Below are positions 49,852 to 56,734 of a DNA stretch of 62,047 bases, piece after piece. The stretch's first letter is position 1; every line of letters starts with the position of its first letter. The notes under the pieces were generated by a model. The model worked only from the letters and a program-made list of their open reading frames with translations. It ran no database searches and was not told where the DNA came from. The position numbers and the translations under genes are program-made. This stretch comes from Tistrella bauzanensis (GTDB lineage: Bacteria > Pseudomonadota > Alphaproteobacteria > Tistrellales > Tistrellaceae), in contig NZ_BMDZ01000035.1 of NCBI RefSeq assembly GCF_014636235.1, positions 1-62,047 on the forward strand. Direction: 5' to 3'.

Positions 49852-51161
49852 TGGATACCCCGGCCTTTTCCCCGCGCGAGATCGTCTCGGAACTCGACCG
49901 TTTCATCATCGGCCAGAGCCAGGCCAAGCGGGCGGTGGCGATTGCACTGCGCAACCGCTGGCGCCGCCAGCAACTGCCCGAGGCGCTGCGCGAGGAGGTT
50001 CTGCCCAAGAACATCCTGATGATCGGCCCCACCGGCGTCGGCAAGACCGAGATCGCACGGCGGCTGGCGAAGCTTGCCAACGCGCCGTTCCTGAAGGTTG
50101 AGGCGACCAAGTTCACCGAGGTCGGCTATGTCGGCCGCGATGTCGAGCAGATCATCCGCGATCTGGTGGAAGTGGCGCTGGTGCAGGTGCGCGAACAGCG
50201 CCGCCGCGACGTCCGCGCGCCGGCCGAGCTTGCCGCCGAGGAACGGCTGCTGAACGCGCTGGTCGGCGAGAACGCCAATGCCGACACCCGCCAGAAATTC
50301 CGCAAGATGCTGCGTGAGGGCACGCTCGACGACCGCGAGGTCGAGATCGAGATTGCCGAAAGCGCCGGCGCCGCACCGGTGTTCGAGGTGCCGGGCCTGC
50401 CGCCCCAGGCCGGCATGGCCAATCTGTCGGAGATGATGTCGAAGATGTTCGGCGGCCGGCAGTCGCGCCGCAAGCTCGGGATCAGGCGGGCGATGGAACT
50501 GCTGCTGACCGAGGAAAGCGACAAGCTGCTCGATCAGGAAGACATCACCCGCACCGCGCTGGCCCAGGTCGAGCAGAACGGCATCGTGTTCCTGGACGAG
50601 ATCGACAAGATCTGCGCGCGGGAAGGCCGCACCGGCGGCGATGTCAGCCGCGAGGGCGTGCAGCGCGACCTGCTGCCGCTGATCGAGGGCACTTCGGTCG
50701 CCACCAAGCATGGCGCGGTCAAGACCGACTATATCCTGTTCATCGCCTCGGGCGCCTTCCATGTCGCCAAACCGTCGGATCTGCTGCCCGAGCTTCAGGG
50801 CCGGCTGCCGATCCGGGTGGAACTGGATGCGCTGAACCGCGACGATCTGGTCCGGATCCTGACCGAGCCCGAGGCGAGCCTGGTCAAGCAGTACGCGGCC
50901 CTGCTGTCGACCGAGGGAGTGACGCTCGATTTCCGCACCGACGGCATCGCGGCCCTGGCCGATATCGCCGCGGAGATCAACCGCGGGGTCGAGAATATCG
51001 GCGCCCGCCGGCTGCACACGGTGATGGAGAAGCTGCTCGACGAGGTGAGCTTCGCCGCCACCGACCATTCCGGCGACACGGTGGTGATCGATGCCGCCTA
51101 TGTCGAGGCGCGTCTCGGCGACATCTCGCGTGATTCGGATCTGTCGAAGTTCATCCTCTAG
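49851..51161 (+). CDS. hslU: ATP-dependent protease ATPase subunit HslU (ClpY)
   Basis: 436-residue AAA+ unfoldase. Walker A is [15 protein letters not shown], Walker B FLDEIDKI, the pore loop [15 protein letters not shown], and the C-terminus LSKFIL inserts into HslV. The I-domain lies between. GGAGA precedes the ATG at 49851; a GTG one codon earlier is possible. Confidence 0.98.
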   Translation: MDTPAFSPREIVSELDRFIIGQSQAKRAVAIALRNRWRRQQLPEALREEVLPKNILMIGPTGVGKTEIARRLAKLANAPFLKVEATKFTEVGYVGRDVEQIIRDLVEVALVQVREQRRRDVRAPAELAAEERLLNALVGENANADTRQKFRKMLREGTLDDREVEIEIAESAGAAPVFEVPGLPPQAGMANLSEMMSKMFGGRQSRRKLGIRRAMELLLTEESDKLLDQEDITRTALAQVEQNGIVFLDEIDKICAREGRTGGDVSREGVQRDLLPLIEGTSVATKHGAVKTDYILFIASGAFHVAKPSDLLPELQGRLPIRVELDALNRDDLVRILTEPEASLVKQYAALLSTEGVTLDFRTDGIAALADIAAEINRGVENIGARRLHTVMEKLLDEVSFAATDHSGDTVVIDAAYVEARLGDISRDSDLSKFIL

Positions 51162-51223
51162 GCCGGGCAATCTCGTCCGGGTGGCTGCCCACGGGCAGCC
51201 ACGCAAGATCCGCAAAGCCCGCG

Positions 51224-51253
51224 ACACCCGCATCGTTCAATCGATGCGGGTGT
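51224..51253 (+). terminator. Hairpin after hslU
   Basis: ACACCCGCATCG (51224-51235), loop TTCAAT, CGATGCGGGTGT (51242-51253). A second inverted repeat GTGGCTGCCC/GGGCAGCCAC lies at 51181-51202. Probable hslVU terminator; only a weak T-run follows. Confidence 0.7.
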
Positions 51254-51417
51254 TGTCATACAACCGTCATATTTCTGCAAAACTTCGGTCGTGATCCGCT
51301 ACCATCTCGTCGTTCACCGGCCTCTCCCCCGGCGCACCCATAAGGCAGGCTTCCGTATGCAGGCGCCCGCGCCACGGACAGGACGCCGCCACAAGACAGG
51401 AACAGGATCGCACCCGC

Positions 51418-52914
51418 ATGCATCGTCGCGCGCTCAAAGCTGCTGCATTGGCTGCCTTCGCAGTCCTTGGCGCAGTCATGTCCGTCCAGGCGGCACCCCG
51501 TGATACCCTGGTCATCGGCATTCAGCAGGAACCGACCTCGCTGGATCCGACCGCGGATGCCACTGCCTCGATCGACACCATCCTGACCCGCAATGTGTTC
51601 GAGACCCTGACCACGGCCGACCAGTCGGGCGCGGTGCAGCCGCTGCTGGCGAAGTCCTGGGAGATTTCGCCCGATGGCACCGTCTACACCTTCAAGCTGC
51701 ATGAGGGCGTGACCTTCACCGACGGCAAGCCGCTGGATGCCTCGGTGGTGAAGTATGCCTTCGAGCGGGCGATGGCGCCCGACAGCGTCAACCCGACCAA
51801 GACCATCTTCGCGCTGATCACCGCCATCGAGACCCCCGATCCGCTGACGGTGGTGATCCGGCTGAAGGAGCCCGACGCCTATTTCCTGTCGAATCTGGCG
51901 ATGGGCGATGCCTCGATCGTGCATCCCGATAGCGCCGCCACCAACAAGACCGATCCAGTCGGCTCCGGCCCCTACAAGGTCAAGGGCTGGGTGCGGGGCG
52001 ACCGGGTGGTGCTGGAGCGCAACGACGCCAACCGGCTGGCCGCGCAGGCGCCGCTGCGCGAGGTATCGTTCCGGGTGATCCCCGATCCCAACACCGCCGC
52101 TGCCGCGCTGTTTTCAGGCGACATCGATGCCTTCCCGGTGATCCCGGCGCCCGAGACGCTGGAGCAGTTCAAGCAGGACAAGCGCTTCGTCGTGGTCTCG
52201 GGCACCACCGAAGGCGAGGTGATCCTGGCCCTGAACAACGCCAAGCCGCCGTTCAATGACATTCGCGTGCGCCGGGCGATCAACCATCTGCTCGACCGCC
52301 GCGAGATCATCGACGGTGCCATGTCCGGCTATGGCACGCCGATCGGCAGCCATTTCCCGCCCCACAACCCGGCCTATGTCGACCTGACCGGCCGTTATCC
52401 GCATGACGTGGCCAAGGCGAAGGAATTGCTGGCCGAGGCCGGCTTCCCGGATGGCTTCGAGACCACCCTTCAACTGCCGCCCCCGCCCTATGCCCGCCGC
52501 TCGGGCGAGATCATCCGCGAACAGCTTGCCGAAGGCGGCATCCGCGTGGAGCTTTCGAACGTGGAATTCCCGTTCTGGCTGTCGGAGGTTTATAAGAAGA
52601 AGCTGTATGACATGACGATCATCGCGCATGTCTCGCCGCGTGATCTGAACAACTACATCCGTGGCCTTGATTATTTCTATGGCTATGACAGTGCCGATTT
52701 CCGCGCGATGTATGATGATTTCCGCAAGACCGTCGATCCGGCCGCCCAGTCCGACAAGCTGAAGGCCATGCAGACCAAGCTGGCCGATGATGCGGTCCAC
52801 GGCTTCCTGTTCCAGCTTGCCCAGGCCGGTGTCTATGACGCGCGACTGCGCGGCTATTGGCAGAACGCGCCGGAGCTGATCACGCCGCTGACCGAGATGT
52901 CGTGGGCCGAATGA
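51418..52914 (+). CDS. Periplasmic substrate-binding protein, family 5 (peptide/nickel ABC type)
   Basis: 498 residues with a signal peptide (MHRRALKAAALAAFAVLGAVMSVQA) and the family-5 core: LVIGIQQEPTSLDPTADA, LAKSWEISPDGTVYTFKLHEGVTFTDGKPLDASVVKYAFER, RRAINHLLDRREI. It should bind oligopeptides, or a similar ligand, in the periplasm for an ABC importer, but no permease or ATPase gene is adjacent. It is convergent with the mbn operon, with a hairpin between. Confidence 0.92.
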   Translation: MHRRALKAAALAAFAVLGAVMSVQAAPRDTLVIGIQQEPTSLDPTADATASIDTILTRNVFETLTTADQSGAVQPLLAKSWEISPDGTVYTFKLHEGVTFTDGKPLDASVVKYAFERAMAPDSVNPTKTIFALITAIETPDPLTVVIRLKEPDAYFLSNLAMGDASIVHPDSAATNKTDPVGSGPYKVKGWVRGDRVVLERNDANRLAAQAPLREVSFRVIPDPNTAAAALFSGDIDAFPVIPAPETLEQFKQDKRFVVVSGTTEGEVILALNNAKPPFNDIRVRRAINHLLDRREIIDGAMSGYGTPIGSHFPPHNPAYVDLTGRYPHDVAKAKELLAEAGFPDGFETTLQLPPPPYARRSGEIIREQLAEGGIRVELSNVEFPFWLSEVYKKKLYDMTIIAHVSPRDLNNYIRGLDYFYGYDSADFRAMYDDFRKTVDPAAQSDKLKAMQTKLADDAVHGFLFQLAQAGVYDARLRGYWQNAPELITPLTEMSWAE

Positions 52915-52936
52915 TCGGAGACGCCTGATCGCTGCA

Positions 52937-52964
52937 ACGGGCGCCGTGGCAATGCGGCGCCCGT
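52937..52964. terminator. Bidirectional hairpin between the binding-protein gene and mbnC
   Basis: ACGGGCGCCG (52937-52946) and CGGCGCCCGT (52955-52964) around an 8-nt loop, followed by CTTGATT on the plus strand. It lies just past the ends of two convergent genes. Confidence 0.75.
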
Positions 52965-52970
52965 CTTGAT

Positions 52971-53573
52971 TCAGAGCGGCAGGTCCGCCCAGCCGGGGAA
53001 GCTGTCGAGATCGCGGCCTCGGGTGGTGAACCAGCCGAAGGGCGTGGCCGGGGCCGGCAGCGGTTCATCCAGGTCCAGGGTCTCGATCTCGCGGCCGGTC
53101 TCCATGCTGGCGGGCTTCCAGCCGGCGACCAGGGGCAGGGCGAGAGGATCAGCGCCATAGGGGTCGCGCGCCGCCAGGACGATGCCGACATCCGGGCCGC
53201 GATCGGTGATCGCCCAGCGCGCGGCGGCGGCGCCCATCAGGGTCAGGCGCAGATCCATGGTCATCCGGTCGCGGAAGGGCGAGGCGCTGAGCCAGACATC
53301 GACCCAGAGATAATAGCTCCAGTCGAAACTAAGCGCGCGTTCGGCCGCGAAGGCCATGAACGGGCGGAAGATGCTCATCCCGTCCGAGGGCCGGCCATCG
53401 GGCGCATCCAGCATCAGCAGGCCCGGGCAGATGTCGAACAGGGTGTGCCAATAGATTCTGAGGCTGGTATCGACCCTGACCCAGGCCCGCGAGCCTTCGC
53501 CCAGTTCGTGATGGCGCGCGGGCACGGTCAGATGGTCGAGCAGATCGGTGTCGATGATGCGATCCGTGGTCAT
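52971..53573 (-). CDS. mbnC: Methanobactin biosynthesis protein MbnC
   Basis: 200-residue partner of MbnB. Segments shared with MbnC as I remember it are the RVDTSLRIYWHTLFDICPGLLML stretch and FDWSYYLWVDVWL, with the FGWFTTRG end. MbnC binds the precursor leader and forms a heterodimer with MbnB that converts core cysteines to oxazolone plus thioamide. It overlaps mbnB by 4 bases (ATGA) and is the last gene of the operon. Identification rests on these motifs and on its position after mbnA-mbnB. Confidence 0.9.
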   Translation of the reverse strand: MTTDRIIDTDLLDHLTVPARHHELGEGSRAWVRVDTSLRIYWHTLFDICPGLLMLDAPDGRPSDGMSIFRPFMAFAAERALSFDWSYYLWVDVWLSASPFRDRMTMDLRLTLMGAAAARWAITDRGPDVGIVLAARDPYGADPLALPLVAGWKPASMETGREIETLDLDEPLPAPATPFGWFTTRGRDLDSFPGWADLPL

Positions 53574-54373
53574 GGCTGGCCACCACGCGGGAAGATCGCC
53601 CGCAGCATGTCGAGGTCGGTGGCGATCCGTTCTTCATCGATGTCGTCATCGCGCTCATAGGTGATGGTCGCATCCGGCGGGGGGCCAAGATCACGACAGG
53701 TGGCGAGGGCGGCGCGGGTGTCGTCGGCCAGTGCCTGATCATGGGTGTCGAGGGTGATCGCCGGCTGGCCGATGGACGGCCGATAACCGGCGACATGGAA
53801 ATGCCGGGCCTCGCGGATCACCGGCGCCCAGTCGGTGATGGGACAGCCGCAATTGTGGTTGGCGCAGATCGCGTTCGAAACGTCGAACAGCACGGCGCAG
53901 CCGGTCCGGGCGGTCAGGCGCCGGAAGAAATCGGGCGCGTCCCATCCACCATCCATGATCGAGGGATAGTTCTCGAACGCGATCCGGCAGCCCAGCATCT
54001 CCTGCCAGCGCGCGACCCGCCCGGCCACCTGCTCGAAGTCGGCCACATAGTCGATCTCGGCCAGATGCAGCAGGTGCCGGCCCTGATGGGTGAAACGGGC
54101 GATGTGGTCCGAGACATAGAGCGGCCGGGTGGCGCGGATGATCGCCCGCAGCCGGCCGGCCAGTGCCTGAAGCTCGTCTTCGGGCCGCTCGATGAATTTC
54201 GAGAACATGATATGCAGCCCCACCGGCGCGTCGAAGGCCCGGGCAATCTCCGTGGCCGGGATGGCCAGGAAATTGTCGATCAGCAGCTCGACATAATCGA
54301 TGCGGCCACCGGCGATCAGGCGGCGGATCATGGGCGCTGTCTCACCCAGGGTGAAGTTGAAGCCGATCTGCAT
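53570..54373 (-). CDS. mbnB: Methanobactin biosynthesis oxygenase MbnB (DUF692, MNIO family)
   Basis: 267-residue TIM-barrel multinuclear non-haem iron oxygenase. The start MQIGFNFTLG and the blocks RIDYVELLIDNF, RIAFENYPSIMDGGWDAPDF, FDVSNAICANHN, HFHVAGY and ATITYERDDDID closely follow characterised MbnB. Likely metal ligands include His54, His90, Glu134, Asp164, Asn167, His193, Asp209, His211 and Glu240. With MbnC it oxidises precursor cysteines using O2. It lies 81 bases after mbnA, beyond a stable hairpin, and overlaps mbnC. The ribosome-binding site is weak, unlike that of mbnA. Confidence 0.95.
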   Translation of the reverse strand: MQIGFNFTLGETAPMIRRLIAGGRIDYVELLIDNFLAIPATEIARAFDAPVGLHIMFSKFIERPEDELQALAGRLRAIIRATRPLYVSDHIARFTHQGRHLLHLAEIDYVADFEQVAGRVARWQEMLGCRIAFENYPSIMDGGWDAPDFFRRLTARTGCAVLFDVSNAICANHNCGCPITDWAPVIREARHFHVAGYRPSIGQPAITLDTHDQALADDTRAALATCRDLGPPPDATITYERDDDIDEERIATDLDMLRAIFPRGGQP

Positions 54374-54408
54374 GCCGTCTCACGTCGTGGCGCCGGGTGG
54401 GATTGATC

Positions 54409-54443
54409 CGGACGACGACGGCCAGAACGGCCGCCGTCGTCCG
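54409..54443 (-). promoter_or_regulatory. Stable hairpin between mbnA and mbnB
   Basis: Arms 54409-54423 and 54429-54443 pair over 15 bp with one A-C mismatch (54418/54434) and a 5-nt loop. It lies in the spacer of the operon, just 11 bases after the mbnA stop. A hairpin here could attenuate read-through or protect a short mbnA message, giving much more precursor than enzyme. Confidence 0.75.
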
Positions 54444-54454
54444 ATGACGTAACC

Positions 54455-54544
54455 TCAGCCGGCGACCGCACAGACTGTGGCGCAACGCGCGCCAGCGCGG
54501 CCGGCAACCTGAAGTATCTTGCGGCTAGTAATCTTGATCGACAT
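54455..54544 (-). CDS. mbnA: Methanobactin precursor peptide MbnA
   Basis: 29-residue peptide too short for normal gene finding. The leader begins MSIKITSRKILQ, continues VAGRAGA and is followed by the core RCATVCAVAG, then TGA. This follows the known MbnA layout: an M-x-I/V-K-I basic leader, a GRA segment before the cleavage site, and two core cysteines (Cys21 and Cys25), each one residue after the position that joins the heterocycle (Arg20, Val24). It resembles the two-cysteine RCASTC-type cores rather than the four-cysteine core of Methylosinus. AAAAGGAG sits 8 bases upstream. mbnB and mbnC follow. Expected product: a copper-binding peptide with two oxazolone/thioamide (or related) ligand pairs, secreted and re-imported. 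Confidence 0.93.
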   Translation of the reverse strand: MSIKITSRKILQVAGRAGARCATVCAVAG

Positions 54545-54708
54545 GTATTTATCTCCTTTTGGCAAAATTAAACCATTCCGAATGATGTATTCATTCGGTG
54601 TTGATGGACCATATATTGGCATTTCTGCCGCCATATGACAGCCAGACTCTATGATTTGAATCGGAATGAGTCGATTCGAATCTTCAAAAATCAGTGAATA
54701 TTTTATTT
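54545..54708 (-). promoter_or_regulatory. AT-rich control region upstream of mbnA
   Basis: 164 bases between mbnH and mbnA; I counted 36% G+C over 54541-54720. It contains the AAAAGGAG ribosome-binding site (54553-54560), the inverted repeat CCGAATGA-TGTAT-TCATTCGG (54578-54598) and the palindrome GATTCGAATC (54673-54682). The first repeat lies 33 bases before the mbnA start and, in the transcript, is followed by a TTTAATTTT run, so it could be an operator, an attenuator or a leader structure. I see no confident -35/-10 pair. Confidence 0.65.
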
Positions 54709-55851
54709 CTACCTAATCTGGTGGGGTGAGTTCGTCGGGCCTGACAGGAAGCGCTCATCGGTGAGGGTCTTCAGGAAGGCGACGATATCGGCCCGCTCGG
54801 TCGGTGAGAGCTCGATGCGCACGATCAGGTCGCTCTTCCAGCGGTTCAATCGCCCGTCCCCAGCATCAGGGCCGCTGGGGATCAGCCGCCCGCCAGCGGC
54901 ATAGGTGTCGAGCACCGCGTCCAGGGTGTCGATCCCGCCGTCATGCATGTAGGGGCCGGTGACCGCGACATTGCGCAGTGATGGCGCCCTGAACGCCCCC
55001 ATATCGGCGGCAAGGCCGGTGTGTTCGATCAGCCCGCGATCGGTGGCTGGATAGGCGCCCTCGCCATCGATGTTATACAATCCTGTGTTGTGAAATTGCC
55101 GCTCAACCACCCGGCTAAGGATATGCGCCACCTGATCATCGAAGTTGAAGCTGCCGTGGCAGTGATGGCATTCCGCGCGCTCGCCAAAGAACAGGTCATG
55201 GCCCCGACGTTCGGCGGCGGTGAGATCTGCCCGCCCCTGAAGCCAGCGGTCATAGCGGCTGTCGAAGCTGATCAGGCTGCGCTGATAGGCGGCGATCGCC
55301 CGGATGATCGAGATGAAGCTGACCGGCCGGGGATCGTCGGGGAAGGCGGTGCGAAAGCCCGCCACCACCTCGGGATCGGCGCGGAAACGGTCGAGCACCG
55401 CCGCGCGGTTGGCGTCCGTCACCCCCATCTCGACCGGATCGGTGCCATAAAGCGGCACGGCCATCTGGGCTTCCAGCGTGACCAGCGCCGGATTGGCCCA
55501 GGTCAGGCTGGCACGCCAGGCGACATTGGCCAATCCTTGCGCGTTGCGCCGCACGACCGCCCCGGTGGCACCCACCGGATGGGCACGGCCATCGGCGAAA
55601 CCCAGCGCCTGAACATGGCAGCCCGAACAGGCGAGGGTGCCATTGCCCGACAGGCGCGGATCATGAAACAGGCGGCGGCCCAGCGTGACCTTGGCCACCG
55701 TCATCGGATTGTCGTCCGGCACCCGTGGCGGTGGGACATAGGCCGGCAGATCCCACACCCAATCGCCGGTGGCCTGCGGGGCGGCCATCGTTGTCGGGCC
55801 AGTCATGCCGCCAAGGCCGAGCACGGCGGCGACCAGAACCGCGCGGATCAT
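54709..55851 (-). CDS. mbnH: MbnH-type diheme cytochrome c peroxidase family protein
   Basis: 380-residue exported MauG/CcpA-like diheme protein. A signal peptide (about 1-24) is followed by haem motifs CSGCH (75-79) and CHHCH (228-232), with the C-terminal GAFRAPSLRNVAVTGPYMHDGG typical of the family. MbnH activates its partner MbnP by converting a tryptophan to kynurenine, which creates a copper site in the periplasm. It overlaps mbnP by 4 bases, so the pair is translationally coupled. Confidence 0.9.
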   Translation of the reverse strand: MIRAVLVAAVLGLGGMTGPTTMAAPQATGDWVWDLPAYVPPPRVPDDNPMTVAKVTLGRRLFHDPRLSGNGTLACSGCHVQALGFADGRAHPVGATGAVVRRNAQGLANVAWRASLTWANPALVTLEAQMAVPLYGTDPVEMGVTDANRAAVLDRFRADPEVVAGFRTAFPDDPRPVSFISIIRAIAAYQRSLISFDSRYDRWLQGRADLTAAERRGHDLFFGERAECHHCHGSFNFDDQVAHILSRVVERQFHNTGLYNIDGEGAYPATDRGLIEHTGLAADMGAFRAPSLRNVAVTGPYMHDGGIDTLDAVLDTYAAGGRLIPSGPDAGDGRLNRWKSDLIVRIELSPTERADIVAFLKTLTDERFLSGPTNSPHQIR

Positions 55852-56720
55852 TTGTCCACCACCCGGAAGGCCCCGCCCGCGCCGCCATCAAGACCCAGCG
55901 TTGCGAACACTGCCGGGCAATCGGGATCATCGGGCGCGCTCATGCAGCCGACGGCACCCCCCTGGTCGCGCGCCAGATTGGTGGCGGCGAACAGCCTGTC
56001 CAGATCCAGCACCAGCCGCTGACGCGCCGGATCGATCGGCGCGGTCACGATCCGCGTCCGGTTGGGCCGGGCGCAGGTGACGATCTCACCCGTCACCGGG
56101 TTGCCGGTGCAGCCGGTGGCGCCCAGATGCAGGAACCATGTCGCGGCGCGCCCGCCATCCGGGCGGGCGATGCCACCCTCTGGCATGACCTCCAGCTTCA
56201 GATATTTGCGTCCGGCCTGCCACCCCCAGCCCAGCGCCGCGAGGTCGAGCGGTGGCGGGCTGAGGTCGGTGGCGGTGTGGTTCAGCCGTTCGGGCACCCC
56301 CAGCGTGAAGGCCAGCCGCCAGGGACCGGGGCCCGCCGCGCCGTCGATCCGGCCGGTGATGCGGGGGTTGGTGTCGGGCGTGCCATCGCGACAGCCGGCC
56401 GTGGCATCTTCGGCATCGATCAGCACGACACCATCATGCTGCCAGACCGTCTCGTCGATATGGAGCGGCAGGATGCGGCCGTCATCGGTGACGATCGCGA
56501 TGTCGTGCAGATAGAACCGCGCGTCGCGCAGCGCAACGGCCACTGGCGGCGTGCCGACGGCGACCCCCGGCCCGTCGCAGGCGATGGCGGCGTCGCCCGC
56601 GACCACACCGACATCGATCGTGACCGGTCGTCCGGCGGCCAGCGTGGGCGGGGTGGCCACCATCGCAAGCATCGCGAGGGCGGCGAGGGTGGCGGTGATG
56701 AGGGCGGGACAGCATTTCAT
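55848..56720 (-). CDS. mbnP: MbnP family copper-binding protein
   Basis: 290-residue exported protein with a signal peptide (first ~29 residues). MbnP-family features are VALRDARFYLHDIAIVTDDG near residues 60-80, the GWGWQAGRKYLKLE stretch and ATWFLHLGATGCTGN followed by further cysteines (VTCARPNR, VGCMS, DPDC). Several Trp residues could be the kynurenine precursor oxidised by MbnH. GGGGGG lies 8 bases before the start. It sits 14 bases after the TonB receptor gene. Confidence 0.92.
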   Translation of the reverse strand: MKCCPALITATLAALAMLAMVATPPTLAAGRPVTIDVGVVAGDAAIACDGPGVAVGTPPVAVALRDARFYLHDIAIVTDDGRILPLHIDETVWQHDGVVLIDAEDATAGCRDGTPDTNPRITGRIDGAAGPGPWRLAFTLGVPERLNHTATDLSPPPLDLAALGWGWQAGRKYLKLEVMPEGGIARPDGGRAATWFLHLGATGCTGNPVTGEIVTCARPNRTRIVTAPIDPARQRLVLDLDRLFAATNLARDQGGAVGCMSAPDDPDCPAVFATLGLDGGAGGAFRVVDK

Positions 56721-56734
56721 GACATGCCCCCCGC

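Noticed and set aside
53570-54373. DUF692 protein of the TglH or general bufferin type instead of MbnB
   Set aside because: The MQIGFNFTLG start, the close match of several blocks to MbnB as I remember it, the adjacent MbnC-like gene and the MbnA-like peptide make the methanobactin assignment much stronger.
54673-54682. GATTCGAATC as part of a tRNA T-arm
   Set aside because: No acceptor or anticodon stems can be built round it; it is a palindrome in the mbnA upstream region. I found no tRNA or rRNA gene in the window.
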